DNA from: Epiperipatus broadwayi
Lineage: Eukaryota > Onychophora > Udeonychophora > Euonychophora > Peripatidae
Direction: 5' to 3'
Assembly: GCA_028023455.1 (NCBI GenBank)
Contig: JAQFVV010006312.1
Span: 1,238,001 to 1,302,000, forward strand
DNA: 64,000 nucleotides
Shown here: positions 24,151 to 38,941 of the stretch, in pieces
Position numbering within the stretch: the stretch's first letter is position 1
How the letters are laid out: each line of letters opens with the position of its first letter
The notes under the pieces: model-generated
What the model saw: only the letters and a program-made list of their open reading frames with translations
Told to the model about the DNA's origin: nothing
The model's database searches: none
Program-made: the position numbers and the translations under genes

Positions 24151-24760
24151 TCAAAATCTTGAATATTTTTTTTAATTTTGAGCTATTAACTTTATTGCAT
24201 AAAAGGAATTAAAATTAACTCTTAGATATTCTGGAACCAATCTGGATGTATGAATATTAGCGCTATCGTCTAATGTCCATTGATTACTAAAACTTACTTT
24301 TTATTGCAGTAAAGTAAATACAGTGATTACTGCTCTTAAAAACAAATAACTCTATAGCCTTAAAATAATTGACTTACAATTTGTAATCACACTAACTACT
24401 CTATGTACGCTAATTTATCAAACGCAGTCAAATCTCCCATATCAAAATAGGTATATTTTATAAAAAGCATATTTTTAACAGAATTTGCTAAATTATTCGA
24501 ATTTCAAGCTAATTGACACAACAGGTGGTGATTCTATAACGTCTAAAATCTGTAGAATGGTTTTAAAAAATTGGCAATCTTATTTAGATTATTAAAAAAA
24601 AATACAACTTCAAATAAATTCCAAAGCCTGTACATAAATTTTCATGTCTTTCATTTTAGTAGAAAACGAAAAAAAAAATCAGATATGTTAATGAAATGTA
24701 AGCAAAATATAATTATAAACAGTACAATCTTTCATTCTGATGTTTGTAAATAAAGTACGC
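24150..24760. repeat. Diverged repeat related to 26700-27000
   Basis: Short blocks recur in the same order in both places: TCAAAATCTTGA, then CTGGATGTATGAATATTAGCGC here against CTGGATGTGTATATTAGTGC there, then TACTGCTCTTAAAAACAAAT against TATTGCTCCTAAAAGTAAAT, then GAAAACGAAAA. This suggests an old duplicated element on either side of the RTE copy. It is too diverged to classify. Confidence 0.4.
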
Positions 24761-25204
24761 ATAACAAGCTGACAGCCACTTAATTTTTCATTTGTGCTTG
24801 AATTAATAAATATTTATACATGTATAGATTCATTAAATTAAATTTATCTTACCCATTAGTCATAATATATATGTTTTGTGCATGTTACATATTACAAAAA
24901 TGATAAAATCCGTTTGTTTTTTTTATCTACTAACACAATTAATACATATACAAATAAAAAATAGCTTGTGCAATGTGACCCAGAGGTAGGTTGGCAGGCT
25001 CAAAGGTAACTGTTGTAGAATTGACTCTCAGCTAAATTAATGAGATCAAGGCTCAATTCAATATAAGTGAACAAAAGCTACTGTGTTTAATCTGTATCTA
25101 AAAAGTTTGAATATTACTTGACTGTTTAAGCAGCTAACCATGTAACTATTATAGTTGAATGTCTATGGTAACAGATTTAAATAGGTCACTGATTCTTAGA
25201 TTCA

Positions 25205-26694
<1,490 letters not shown>

Positions 26695-27059
26695 TTATGT
26701 AAAGAAGTTAGATTAGATTCAAAATCTTGAGTGTTTTGAATTACAGTCTATTAGTTTAATAGTATAAAGCAGTTAAAAATAGTTGCTAAATATCTAAAAA
26801 TCAGCCTGGATGTGTATATTAGTGCTATTATTAAGTATCCTCTAATTACCCAAACTTGCAGTAGTTTGCTCAGCAGAAAAATAAATAGAGTGATTATTGC
26901 TCCTAAAAGTAAATATTCCTTCATCAAAATCTGGCAATTTTAGATGTGTATATGAAAACGAAAAGATTAGTAAAATGTGCCATTGTAATGGTATAACCTT
27001 TATTTAATTACAGATGAAGATTTTATAACTGAAAAAACTAGTCTGTAAATAATAGTAAC

Positions 27060-27835
<776 letters not shown>

Positions 27836-27944
27836 CACCTATTTTGTTACCTGTTCTTTTCTCATAACCCAATTAAATACTATTTTGGTTATTCTCTTAT
27901 TATCCATAAATGGCAATGTACTGAACATTTTCATTTTGTTTTTA

Positions 27945-28222
27945 GAAAACTCTCCATGCCACTAAGTAATAAAGTCTTAGTAATCAATGGATGCAAGAAG
28001 GTTTGTACACAAAATCCTATCTAATGCCTATTCATCCAATATCCAAAGACTAGTTTCTAGCATATTTCTTTCATTATTGAGGAGCAAGGCCCCAGCTAGA
28101 AACTAGTCGGGGGATATTGGATGAGTAGGCATGAGTTAGAGATTTTATGCTCAAAACTTATTGCATCCACTGATTACTAAGGCTTGCACTTGGTGGCACT
28201 ACTGTATATAGAGTTTGCTGAG
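27945..28222. repeat. Fold-back (inverted repeat) element with family B and C ends
   Basis: The left arm (about 27945-28061) and right arm (about 28095-28222) are inverted copies. The innermost 14 bases are perfect (GACTAGTTTCTAGC 28048-28061; GCTAGAAACTAGTC 28095-28108) around a 33-base loop. Outward, ATTCATCCAATATCC pairs with GGATATTGGATGAG and TAGTAATCAATGGATGCAA with TTGCATCCACTGATTACTA. The right arm continues (28222-28290) into GAGATATTCTTGACTTCG...CATCACATCATCACATCACA, which matches the family B 3' end, then into family C motifs. Confidence 0.8.
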
Positions 28223-28349
28223 ATATTCTTGACTTCGTTTAAGGAGAAGCCATAATACATCACATCATCACATCACATTACTATTATTAACAGCCTGTAT
28301 AAGCATATGAAATGGTGATCATATGATGTTTTGAAAGAATTATTCAGCC

Positions 28350-31300
28350 AGTTAGATTGTCATATTAGGATTTTTTTTTCTTTACTTTCTAATTAAAAAT
28401 AACCAAATATTCATTTATTGACCAATCCAATTTTGTTAGCTAGATTGATGTTGCCCATCTATCAGGCCATAGCTATCAGCCATCTTAAAAATTCAGTATC
28501 AGAATGCCAAATGCATAGTACATTAATCAATAAACCATGAAATCCTTTATACTTATATACACATAAGTTTTATACTTACAAACAAAGGCTGGTGTTATTA
28601 CTAAACATTAGCCTTTATCATAAGTGTTTGCAATTTCTTAAAATATTTAACTGCAGATGAACATTATCTCCAGCATCCTTAATTGCTATTATGAGGAAGA
28701 TTTGAGTGCTTTTCCATAACTAGATTTTACTTATTGAATAATATTAGATGAGTAGTTAGATTAACTATGGATTATATATATTCTTATTCTTAAAATTATA
28801 TACAAACATTATAAAATGAGAAAAAAAATAAGAAGAATTAACAACAAAGAACACATAGACAATAAAAATATATTAGAATAAGAAAGTAACTGCATATAGC
28901 ATTTTTTTAAAAAATAAATAACAATAAACTATAAAAGCAAATATCATAATAAATACAATAGAGAATCGTAAAAATGAAAAATTTCCCAAAAATATATCTG
29001 TAAAGTATAAAAAAGGTACAAATTAAAAAGCCTAAAAGAAGATTAATGAAATAACAGAAGAAAAAAAGAAAAGTAGACAATAGTCAATCCCAAGAAATCC
29101 TGCTATATACCCATGTTAAATTTAGAATAAAAATATTTTTATGGAAAAGATGTTTACAGAGCTAAAAAATAACCAGTAAGCTATTTTTTACTCTCGCTTT
29201 TATAAATGTAAATAAATAATTCAGAGAGCGTACCAATAGCTCAAATAAGCTCTTAATTGATAAGTGCTGTAAGAGAAAATATTTAAAATATCTATCCGGA
29301 ACATTTCTATCTCCAGACCAATTGGTTTCGAGCTTATGGCTTACTTCAGTGAAGAGCTAGTCTGTATTACATTTTTTGTAAATACAAGCTTATAAAAGTA
29401 ATGTCACGTTATATATGACTTGCTCTCTTTTTTTATTAATATAAATGTAAATAAGAGAAATTGCTATCCCCCCCCCTCACATGATACCATAAAATTTCTA
29501 ATTAATCAAACAAACTATAAATTTGGAATTACACGTTGTACTATTTTCATTATCTAATTTAATTACTAAATGTTTTAACAAAAATTTAAACTTGATATTT
29601 TCCCAAATACAATCAACTGTAACTATTAATAATAATAACAGTTGAATATATTTGAAAAGTTTAAATAAAGTTTGAATTAAAATTGAATTTTTATATCTAA
29701 ATTAGCTTATGACAACAGTCCAACATATAATTTCAAGTAAAATGTTGTCACAAACTTTCAGACAAATAATAAATATTTAATCATTTTTTCTCAATTATTG
29801 ATTGAAGAATGAAGTTTGAAGTATAACACAGCTCGTAAAAAGATAAGATCTTAATATATCTATCTCTTATTTTTTTGAATTTTCAGTAATAAAAATATTT
29901 TGAACTTAAAAGTCTAAATTTTAATATTATATATAAATATGTGTACCCAAATATATGATTAAAAAAGTTGAACAACTAAGGAATTAAAAAAAAGACAAAA
30001 ACATATGCACACACATATAAATATATGTATTACACAAATTTTCCCTATAAGTTTTATATCAACAAGCACTTACAACAATTATCCCACAGTAAATACATTA
30101 TAATTATTAATAGTTGTAAATGCATATAACAAACAAATAGAAATGTTTCTATCATTATATTTATTAGCTCAGAAATGTCATCGTTAACCTTAAATATAGA
30201 CTAAAATTTAATAAAAGTCAAATATATCTTTAACTGATGTTTAAAATGTCATCATAATTTTTTTAATTTAATAAGAGACAGAAAAGAAGCACTCTTAGGT
30301 CTTCACTTTCAGATAGCTGGTCATTCTATTATTTTATGTATATATTAATTTAAGCATATATTGTCAATAATAACAGAAACGCAGAAAATGAAATTATACT
30401 ATCAGTATAATTATACTGATTATTGAGAAGCAGTGACCTTGAAAAAATAAAATTGCAACATAGAACAAATTCTCATGAAGAATGCTTATTAAATAATTAT
30501 TAATAACTAAACCTTAAATAGATAACTAAAAAAAAAATAGAAGAAAAAAAAACAAAATAGGTACTATATTGTTTTCATATATAAAAGGGATGTTAAACAA
30601 ACTAAAAAAAATATGCATTCAATATAACATCAAGTCATCTTTTCAAGGCCACAGCTTACTGTAAAAAATTCTAACCTCTACAAAACCTATACTTGAAATG
30701 CTACAAAATAAGAACTGCATCTGTGAAATATGTGAATATGAAAGGATTTTCTTGACTAACCTCTTCATCAAAAAATGATTAAAGTGACATAAAACAAAGA
30801 CAAATAAATGATTAAAATAGAAAACATGCATGAATCATCATATTGTGGTAATCTATAATGTTTGGAAATCATTCATAAATCTTGCTGTTAAAAAGAAAAA
30901 ATTGAGAAATTATGACCACCCTCATAGATAATTATACAAAAATCCTTCTAACTTACTTTTGACAACTTAATTGATTATAGTATTATCTTAAATTGTATAT
31001 TCATTAATAATAAAAAGGCTACTAGTTCAATTTTTATATTAGTTATATAATACCTTTTGGAACATTGCAGTTCATACTAATCTTTATGAATTAACAGTTG
31101 AATGTATTTGGAAAATTTAAATAAAGTTGGAAATCATTCTACAAACAGTTGAGATTTCATCTAGATATTGAAAGTAATTCAACATATATATGTATATAAC
31201 TTTTTAAATATTATAGTTGATCATCTCATTTTTAACCATTCATACATTTCTATCAGTATATTATGAGCTTATGTTTCTAGAAACAATACTTAAATGCTTA

Positions 31301-31526
31301 CATTTCAAATGCACCTTTGTAGACATCAGAAAAACATGCTAATAGTCTTTAATATGCATTTTAACTCAGTCAGGTCTCTTTGATGTAGATAACACAAATT
31401 TATCTCTACTAACTTAATTAATAAGCAATTATTTATAACAATTAATCTTTAATGAATACACAAATGATTGTATTATTTCTATAATTTTAGATAATTTTTT
31501 ACAAATATATATGGCATTAACATATT
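28350..31526. other. AT-rich intronic stretch
   Basis: Mostly featureless A/T-rich sequence, apart from the hammerhead-like repeat near 29160-29375. An open frame on the minus strand at 30643-30831 has no recognisable motif. Confidence 0.5.
29310..29355 (-). ncRNA. Hammerhead-like ribozyme, GUC type (family F), one core change
   Basis: Read on the minus strand: stem I UCUUCA (29355-29350) pairs with UGGAGA (29315-29310), including one G-U. The core reads CUGAAGU, matching CUGANGA except its last base. Stem II is AGC-CAUAA-GCU. GAAA is complement 29329-29326. Stem III folds as ACCA/UGGU, leading to the cleavage triplet GUC (complement 29318-29316). Only A9 deviates from consensus. A related sequence lies at 33303-33361 with a shared flank (AATAAGCTCTTAA). 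It is probably a decayed Penelope-like or retrozyme ribozyme. Confidence 0.5.
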
Positions 31527-32345
31527 TCCAAGACAATATGCAATTAATCTATTACTACTGTATACTGAATGCTTACTATAGTAAATAGAGGGATTTGAAC
31601 TTAGAATTTTCAGTCTATATTCATCCTCCCCTCCATCTCAAATAACCAATACACATGACCACACACATGTGAAAAAGATAAATGATCCCTAATATATGTA
31701 TTTTATGTGGAGCAAGTACTTATCAGTTGGTCCAGATCATAATCTCCCACACATATGTGCAACCAGTACTCAGCTCAGCTTATATTAAGATAGAAAATTT
31801 TTAAGTTTTAATGGAAAGGGTTCAATCTTCTCACCCTTCCAACAATTTAACTATGTACTTCATTGAAAAACCAACAGTGGAATGCTGAAAGCCCTTGGTG
31901 GATTTGATATTGTAGTTATACCATTGTAGACATTACATCAGTCTACTCCCTCATATTATTGGGTCATTACTTATCCATTTATATTAACTGGAGAGGGATA
32001 AGCAGGATTTATTATATGATTTAATCTCTTTCAAGACAATATGCAATTAATCTATTTCTGCAATATACTGGATGCTTACTATAGTAAATAGAGGGATTTG
32101 AACTTTTAGGATTTACAGTCTATACTCTCCTCCACTCCATCTCTAACAACTGATACACATGTCCACAAACATGTGACAAAGATAAATGATCCCCAATACA
32201 TGTATTTCATGCTGAAACAGCACTTATAAGGCCAGATCATAATCTCTCACACATATATACAATCAGTGCTCGATTTATATTAAGATAGTAATTCCTTAAA
32301 CTTTAATGGACAGGCTTCAATTTTATCAATCTTTCAACAATGGCA
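31527..32345 (-). mobile_element. Minus-strand tandem pair of family A units
   Basis: Two units in the same orientation, about 495 bases apart. Each starts (plus view) with CAAGACAATATGCAATTAAT and GCTTACTATAGTAAATAGAG, then GGGATTTGAACTT, CACATG, GATAAATGATCCC. The first unit runs to about 32022; the second is cut near 32345. Ribozyme blocks are at 31701-31757 (CUGAUAA and AAAA instead of the consensus, so broken) and 32190-32238 (stem II GTGCTG/CAGCAT and GAAA kept, CUGANGA lost). The linker near 31970-32000 matches the linker of the plus-strand array near 390-430, so the array unit is the same. Confidence 0.75.
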
Positions 32346-32589
32346 ATATTTTTTTATTCTTTATTTTTTTCTGTTCATATATCATAAATTTTTATACTCT
32401 GTGTGGGGTATTGGAAGAGTAGTAAATTTGAGAGTTAAAGACTCACAGATTGCCATTTGATTCTATTACTTTGGGGTGCTCAAACATCATATGACTTTCC
32501 CAAGTGACAAACCATTTTTTACTTTTACTTAGTTTATCTTATGCTTTTAAAAATTACAATTAAAAATCTTACATTTTCAAATATATGAT

Positions 32590-33230
32590 TATAAAATAAT
32601 ATCATCATCATTTTCATCTAGAATGGCCTCTTCAAATTTTATTCTACACCAATTTCATATGTGGTCTCTTTGGGAATTTTTATAATGATCCAGAATTCAC
32701 TTTAAAATTTACTGTCTATACATTGATATTTTTTTAGCAAGATATCCAACCCAACTTTATTTAACTTCCTAATTTTTAACAATGACAATTGTGACATGTT
32801 TGTTTTTTCATCCATGTATTCAACTTACTCCCAATACACATTTTTAAGAGTGCTCTTTTCTCCATATAAATCATTCCATCTAAATTTAATTCTATGATTA
32901 ATTTTATCTATTAAATTTCTATCTATATCAATTATCTGACTCAAGTATTATACTAATTAACTTTCCTAATTCAGATATCAATATTTAATTTGTCTATTTA
33001 AAAAGACATTCAAACAATTGAATATTACTTTAGTCTTATCTTTTATCTTAATCCTACTTTCTTCTTTCATCTAATAACTCTTATAATATTCTTGAAATTC
33101 TAAAGAATTATTAAAACATACATATTATTGGCAAAATCTAAATGACTTAAGAAATCTTCATTCACTTTTAATCTTACTTTAATCTTTAACTATTTACCTT
33201 AAAAGTATTATAAAATACTTTAGATAATTA
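32590..33230 (-). pseudogene. RTE-like 3' fragment, heavily decayed
   Basis: Starts with ATCATCATCATTTTCATC, the tail repeat of the RTE family, and follows the order of the 25205-26000 region: CATATGTGGTCTCTT, CCAGAATTCACTTTAAAATT, then TTAATTCTATGATTAATTT and AAATCTAAATGACTTAAG. Only the RT palm-to-C-terminus part remains, and it is full of stops. Confidence 0.75.
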
Positions 33231-33302
33231 GATTGAATTATCTGTTTATATATTTTTATGTTATATATAGAGCTTGCAAATAAGCTCTTAATAAGCTTTG
33301 CA

Positions 33303-33361
33303 GAATATCCCAGTAGACCAGTTTCTGCTACTGGCTTCCTCAGTGAGGTGCTAGGATATTC
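33303..33361 (-). ncRNA. Hammerhead-like ribozyme, GUC type (family F), core complete
   Basis: On the minus strand, an 11-pair distal stem I joins GAAUAUCCUAG (33361-33351) and CUGGGAUAUUC (33313-33303, one G-U). The core is CUGAGGA (complement 33343-33337), fitting CUGANGA. Stem II is short (GC-CAGUA-GC with an A-A opposition). GAAA is complement 33325-33322, stem III is A-U and C-G with a UG loop, and the cleavage triplet is GUC (33318-33316). The weak point is the inner part of stem I, where only one pair forms next to the core. A tiny stem III like this is known from Penelope-type hammerheads. Confidence 0.5.
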
Positions 33362-34690
33362 AAGCATTAGATTAAAAATACCAGCACAAGCCCAGCACTT
33401 TAGCTAACGGATAAGTATTATGTAGAAAATCTAAAATTTTCAGACATCCATTTGTCTTCCAATCCAGTTATCTAACTTAAACAGCCATATGGGACTGAAT
33501 TAAATTCAGATACACCATATATTATTTAATATTTGTAATACAAGCTTGTTAGATTAGTTATAAAAAAAATTGCCACTTCTTCATTTTGTACACATATTGT
33601 AATGGGATGGAGGTATCAGATGGTAATACCTGGGGTAAAGGGAAATATCATCATCCACCCTAAGTGAAATAAGATATTTCAAATAAGAATGATATATAAA
33701 AGATATATTTAAATAAAGTATTATTAAAAAAATGTTAAAGTAATGTTTAACATCCAAAAATATATAATATATATATATATATACAAGAGCTCAAGCAATT
33801 TCATTCTGAGAGATCAGTTAATTACTCCTTAGAGCAACCATAATTAACTATAAATCTACCATTATATATATATATATAAATCATTCATAAGTAATACTCA
33901 AAATAATATAAATATATACAACTTCATTTTTGTTTATATTAAGCCTGTTCTTGAGCTTAGCTTCATTATCTGTATATTCTATAAAAAAAATTATAATCAA
34001 TACAGATTTGCATTTAAAGACTTTTATTATGCAGAAAATGGTCAAATATTTAAAAAAATATATTCTTTAAAATATTTATTTATAAAGTAGCTATAATTCC
34101 TCAAGAATATTAGAGTAAAGGCAATATATATATATATATATTGGTTTCTAATATTGCGTTAATTAAATAATGCTTATCACATATAAAAAACAATGTTGCA
34201 TCCATTATAAAATTTAAATTGTAACATGAGACTTTTTTTTCCAGGTAGATGACGACTACTTAAGTAACTTTATTTTAACTAAAACCTTTAAATAAGATAA
34301 TAATGGGTGCCAATATGATAATCTTTGGTAAACATAACCTTTAGTGAGCTGCAGGAATACATGATCTGTTGTAAGAATTTTGAACTATCCATACTTGTAA
34401 AGTTAGTACTTTGAGAATGTGGTGCCAAAAAAAAAACACAGTGATATAAGATGACCATGAATAAATATAACTATAGACTAAAGTAATTGTATGATGTCTA
34501 GTGTTGGAAATAAATTTAGAGAATTGGCGTGAGAACCCAATTTACTTCATGCCTAACTATAATAATAACATTAAGCATTGTTTTCAGCAATACATATAAT
34601 AAAGTTCACAAAAGTGATCTCACTATTGTAGAGAGTCCTAAATGTAAATTCCTGCAGTTAGGATGAAAATAAGGCATTGCTAGTACTAAA
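33362..34690. other. AT-rich intronic stretch with TA microsatellites
   Basis: Short TA tracts near 33768, 33863 and 34127. No gene-like or element-like structure that I can support. Confidence 0.5.
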
Positions 34691-34699
34691 TTACCATTT

Positions 34700-34960
34700 C
34701 AGCTTACATTTCACATGCATCCATTGGTTCTCTGCATTTTGTATATGGATATCTGGGTCATCTGGACCCAGGAAGTTCTCTTAGTGCACAACAACAGAAT
34801 GCATATGTATACTGTCTAAGGTCTGCCTAGGTTATTGTATGCAGTCCACCCATTTATAATGATGTGGATCCCTGGAAAAATGTATTATTCTATAAGGAGT
34901 TCAAGAGTAACAGCCATTTTGTCTGAAATCCCTGTCATGAAGCACTTTCTTTGACTCCTT
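34700..34960 (-). pseudogene. Merlin / ISXO2-like DDE transposase remnant
   Basis: The minus strand, read across two frameshifts and a few stops, gives in order LLLLNSL...FFQGST (about 34915-34870), INGWTAYNNLG (about 34856-34826), SVVVH then ENFLGPDDPDIHIQNAENQW (about 34795-34725), ending MHVKCKL near 34701. This is the C-terminal half of the DDE domain of IS1595/ISXO2-type transposases, the enzyme of eukaryotic Merlin transposons. The D of the usual SDxW block reads N here, while the E of IENxW is kept as AENQW. The patch is less AT-rich than its surroundings. Terminal repeats were not located. Confidence 0.65.
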
Positions 34961-35575
34961 TCCATGCCACTGAAGACTTAATAATCTTCTCACCATTTTC
35001 ATTGATGAAATTTTCTATGAAAATATTTAGTCTGATTGACTTCTGTAATTAATGGCATTAGTTTGAAATTCTAAACCAGACTGTGTGTTCTTTCAGACCA
35101 CTAAAGGTAAGGTTTAATTGATGTTCTATGATCAAATAACTCTTGAAGTACAGATATGCATGAGTATGATAATATAAAAAAAATCATTACTTTATATGAA
35201 ATTTCAAATCTAAGAAAATATTTAAAAAAATTCCAAACAGAAATTGCCTTTTACATTGTTATATAGATAACTAAATTATAATTATATAACTTTGGAAGTT
35301 ATATGACATTGTGCAAAATTGAGCATTTCATAGTTCAATAAGACGGAACTGAATTTTTTTTATTTACATTATTCAGCTTTGTAATTGATTCATATAACTT
35401 TTAGTTATGAGTTTGTTATTCTGTCATTGTGTTAAACAGTGCATGACAATTAATTAAACAAATAATTGCTAAAGATAATTATTCCAGTTCATATACAAAA
35501 TAATTATTTACTTTATTAGCTTGTAAGATTGTTTTTTTTTCACTTTTCGTAAAAAAATTTCCCTCAAATTTTTAG

Positions 35576-35667
35576 ATAAGTATTCCAGCTTAAAGCATAT
35601 GGATATGTGGAAATCTACTCATGATGTTGAGAAAATATACGAATGTTCTCTCCAGCTCTTACATCAG
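35576..35667 (+). CDS. Internal exon of host coiled-coil protein gene (exon b)
   Basis: A 92-base exon between a TTTTTAG acceptor with an upstream T-run (35531-35539) and a GTATTA donor. It enters in phase 1 using the last G of 7118 and leaves in phase 0. Residues include KYSSLKHMDMWKSTHDVEKI and CSLQLLHQ. It is helical in character, with no known motif. The phase match to both neighbours is the main support. Confidence 0.72.
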
Positions 35668-37652
35668 GTATTATTAATTAATAAACTAATTTCCTTCTGT
35701 TACTAATTGTAAAATATTAAAACCAACATGTCTCTTATTGTTTAACAGAGATAATTTAAAAATAGACCCATATAACTTCAAATAATATCCAAGCATTTTC
35801 GACATTTATGTGTTCTTATCAAGATACTAAATATCTAAAAAAATCTACTGTGAAGACCAGAAATAACTAATTTGAAAACTAGTCTATTTAGCATTTTATT
35901 TACATCAAAATGCCCCCACAGGTTTAATATTTTAATGTACAAGCTGCATGATACAAAATATAAAATTAAGGAATCATATTTAATTAAAATATCACAATAT
36001 GCAATTAATGCTAAACAGATTAGTTTTTGGATTAGATGTTTCTGATCTTCATGCTAATTTTCTTAGATATTTATTGAGTATGTTTTTCAGTATAATTGCC
36101 TTGATAAGGACATGTAAGTGTCAAAAGCGCTTGGATATTGTTTGAATTTATGTGATACTATTTTTTAAATTGTTTCCATTAAATAACAACAGACATATTG
36201 GTTTTAATATTTTATTAATAATTTTACAATATAATTGTCTTAAAATTACTTTTTAGAAGATAATAAAGTCACTAATCCTTTAATAGAAATTTGCAAAATT
36301 TCTTCACAAATTTATTTATTAGTAATTTATTTTCAATATCTTCTTTTTTATGTAAAATCATTTGCCAATTACCTATATTTTATAAAATATTGTACAAATG
36401 TAGAGCTAATTCATGAACTGATTAATGTAAAAGATATTTCTAAATGGTGTGCGATTGTAGAGGGCATTGTTGAATATATAACACTTTAGCATATAAAAAT
36501 ATCCAAGAAATTATAAATAATCATAATAAATTCTAAAAATTGCAAATGTATGCAATTACAATTAGACCCCAATTGAATCTATATAAAAACAATCTATTAG
36601 ATTATTTTTGATGTTTTTGAATTATTTTATGATATAAATTGTAACTGTATTTTTGAATATTCACTATCTATCATTTTATAAGACACTGCATAATTGACTG
36701 TTCTCAAAATGTCAAAATTATATTTTTTAAATAAAAAAAATTTATTGCAACATTTTTTCAGTGTATTTACGTATATGTGATTTGATAAAAAATGGCTTTT
36801 TCTTAGTGAAAGTAAACAATTTCTGTATATAGATCATGTTCTCAAAGATTTTACTTCTCAAGTCGAACATTTTCTTCCTCAGAATCATTATTTAACACAG
36901 AAAATTCATCTACTTATTTGAACCTACAAATACATTACGAGTACTAATACTATTGTTCTTTTTTCCTATATTTTATTTTAATAAAATTTGTTTTGTTACT
37001 TTCAATATATTATACTCTTATTTTCTACTGAATATAGTAGTTGTTATATTTAATTTGTTAATTATAAACTAAGAAAATACAAAACTCACATGATTTGTTT
37101 TGAAGGAATCTCCTTTATCAACTAATCATGTGATTTTTATAAAGTCACGGAATCAGTAAAACTAAGATGAAAGCAACATCAAATTATAAATTGTATTTTT
37201 TTATGTAATCAATATATTTACATTCTTCTAAGATACAGAAAGTAATTTGGGATCCTTAGCTTGTAGCTAAGAATTTATGAATAGTCTTTTACTGACTATA
37301 ATGGAGGCCTAGCTGGATTAGATATGGACTTTTTATCAGGAAAAAATACTAAGCTTATACTTGTTGGTCAGATTCAAATCCCAAGTCATGGAATAGCAGA
37401 AGAATGCAATAATCACTATACTATAAGATTCTCTATAGTTTTAAGTTGTAAAACCATCTATTGTATATATTATTTATTATCCTAATTTATAATAAGTTCA
37501 ACAGAATGTTTCAAAGTTCAGTTATGTATGTATGTGCTTTATGTGTGAGATACAGTTTTTTTATTGTTATCATTATGTCCTCTTTTAACTTCACTGTATG
37601 AAAACTATCTGATCTAGTAGGAGTACCAAATTCACCATTCAGTAGTGCCACA

Positions 37653-37738
37653 AGTGCAAGCTTTCATAATCAGTGATTGCATTCATTGATTATGAAAGCT
37701 TGCACTATATATATATATTGATTATGAAAGCTTGCACT
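37653..37738. repeat. Perfect 20-base hairpin plus a tandem extra arm (family C related)
   Basis: AGTGCAAGCTTTCATAATCA (37653-37672) and its exact inverse (37687-37706) flank a 14-base loop. The right arm with its TA tail is repeated at 37719-37738. It is embedded in family C sequence (CAGTAGTGCCAC before, GATCATATGATGTTTTGATG after). Confidence 0.85.
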
Positions 37739-37949
37739 ATATATATATATATATATGAAATAATGATCATATGATGTTTTGATGATTTTATAACTATCCG
37801 ATCTATCAGCACAGAAAGTCAGATAATTGCCCTTCAGTTTGCATGCATTTCAAGCCAGTGATATAAATAAAAAGTGTTGAATTGTCAGTGGGGTATTTAT
37901 GTTTTTTTTACCTTTGGTTCACCTGATAAATGATAATTGTTAGCAAAAT

Positions 37950-38050
37950 GCATGCGGTGTGAGAGGATGATCTTGAGTTTCTGAACTGGTAGATAGTTTC
38001 TATATGTTGGAGTTGATGTAAGGTGCTGTACTGATAATTGAAAATATATA
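37950..38050 (+). repeat. Family E repeat copy
   Basis: GTGAGAGGATGATCTTGAGT, CTGAACTGGTAGAT, TGTTGGAGTTGATGTAAGG and TGTACTGATAATTGAAAATA recur in similar order at 43525-43590 and 43890-43970. Of unknown origin. Confidence 0.5.
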
Positions 38051-38906
38051 ACTTATTTTTTATATATTCTATAGATATATATTTTAGTAGAAATATTTTT
38101 AAAGCAAAAATTTCAAAACTTTTTTTAATATAATTTTGTGTGTATAAGAAGTGGTTGAAAAGTATTTATATGAATTAAAAACAACAGGTGCATAATCCTG
38201 AAAAGTGTTTTGATCACTATTATCAATAAGCATGGGATCAAAAAATGTCCATTGATGTTTAATTTTCTTGAGACATTTAAGACTAAATTTCAAAGGATGA
38301 CTGATTCTATGTTTATATGTTATTGAAATAACTGTGCATTTCCATGATGATACTGCTTCACATGATGTGACATTGCATTTTATGCATCACCTACATTAAA
38401 TAAATTTATAAATAACTGTAAACTTATTTACAAATAAAAATTTTATCATTTATAAATGGATGTGTAGGTGTGGTAGTGGGTATATAGGTGAGTTAAGATG
38501 CACATTAGAGAAAAGAACAAAAGAGCACTTGTTATTAAAGAGTTTAAAATATGAAATAAAATTCTAAAGATAATGATAATTTATCAGCTTCTGTTTTTTA
38601 TGACCATAATAAATCATGTATATATGGTTTTGATTTCAATTATAATAACGTAAAAATATTGCAAACTGAAAGAAATAATAATAAAAGAAAAATCAAGGAA
38701 GCTATGTTAATATATAAATATAAACAAGACTTAATCATAGGCAGGCAGCAAACATTAAGATCATGGAATTATGGGGAAGTTTACCTTTCAAAGTATTAGT
38801 TGACAAAGACTACAAGGATAGTTGAAAGTGCTTCTAAGTGACGTTTATATTTTTTGTTTTTTTTAAACAAATTTTAATTACTGTATTTTCTAATATTTAT
38901 AAGTTT

Positions 38907-38907
<1 letters not shown>

Positions 38908-38941
<34 letters not shown>
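38908..38941. repeat. (CA)n-(TA)n microsatellite
   Basis: A short compound CA/TA repeat in the intron between exons b and c. Confidence 0.9.

Noticed and set aside
24960-25080. Possible tRNA-derived SINE (GTGACCCAGAGGTAGG with a later GGCTCAATTC)
   Set aside because: The A-box-like and B-box-like spacing is too long, and no tail or target duplication was seen.
35096-35105. Ten-base micro-exon between TTTCTTTCAG and GTAAGG
   Set aside because: Splice signals are good, but inclusion would break the phase match between exons a and b.
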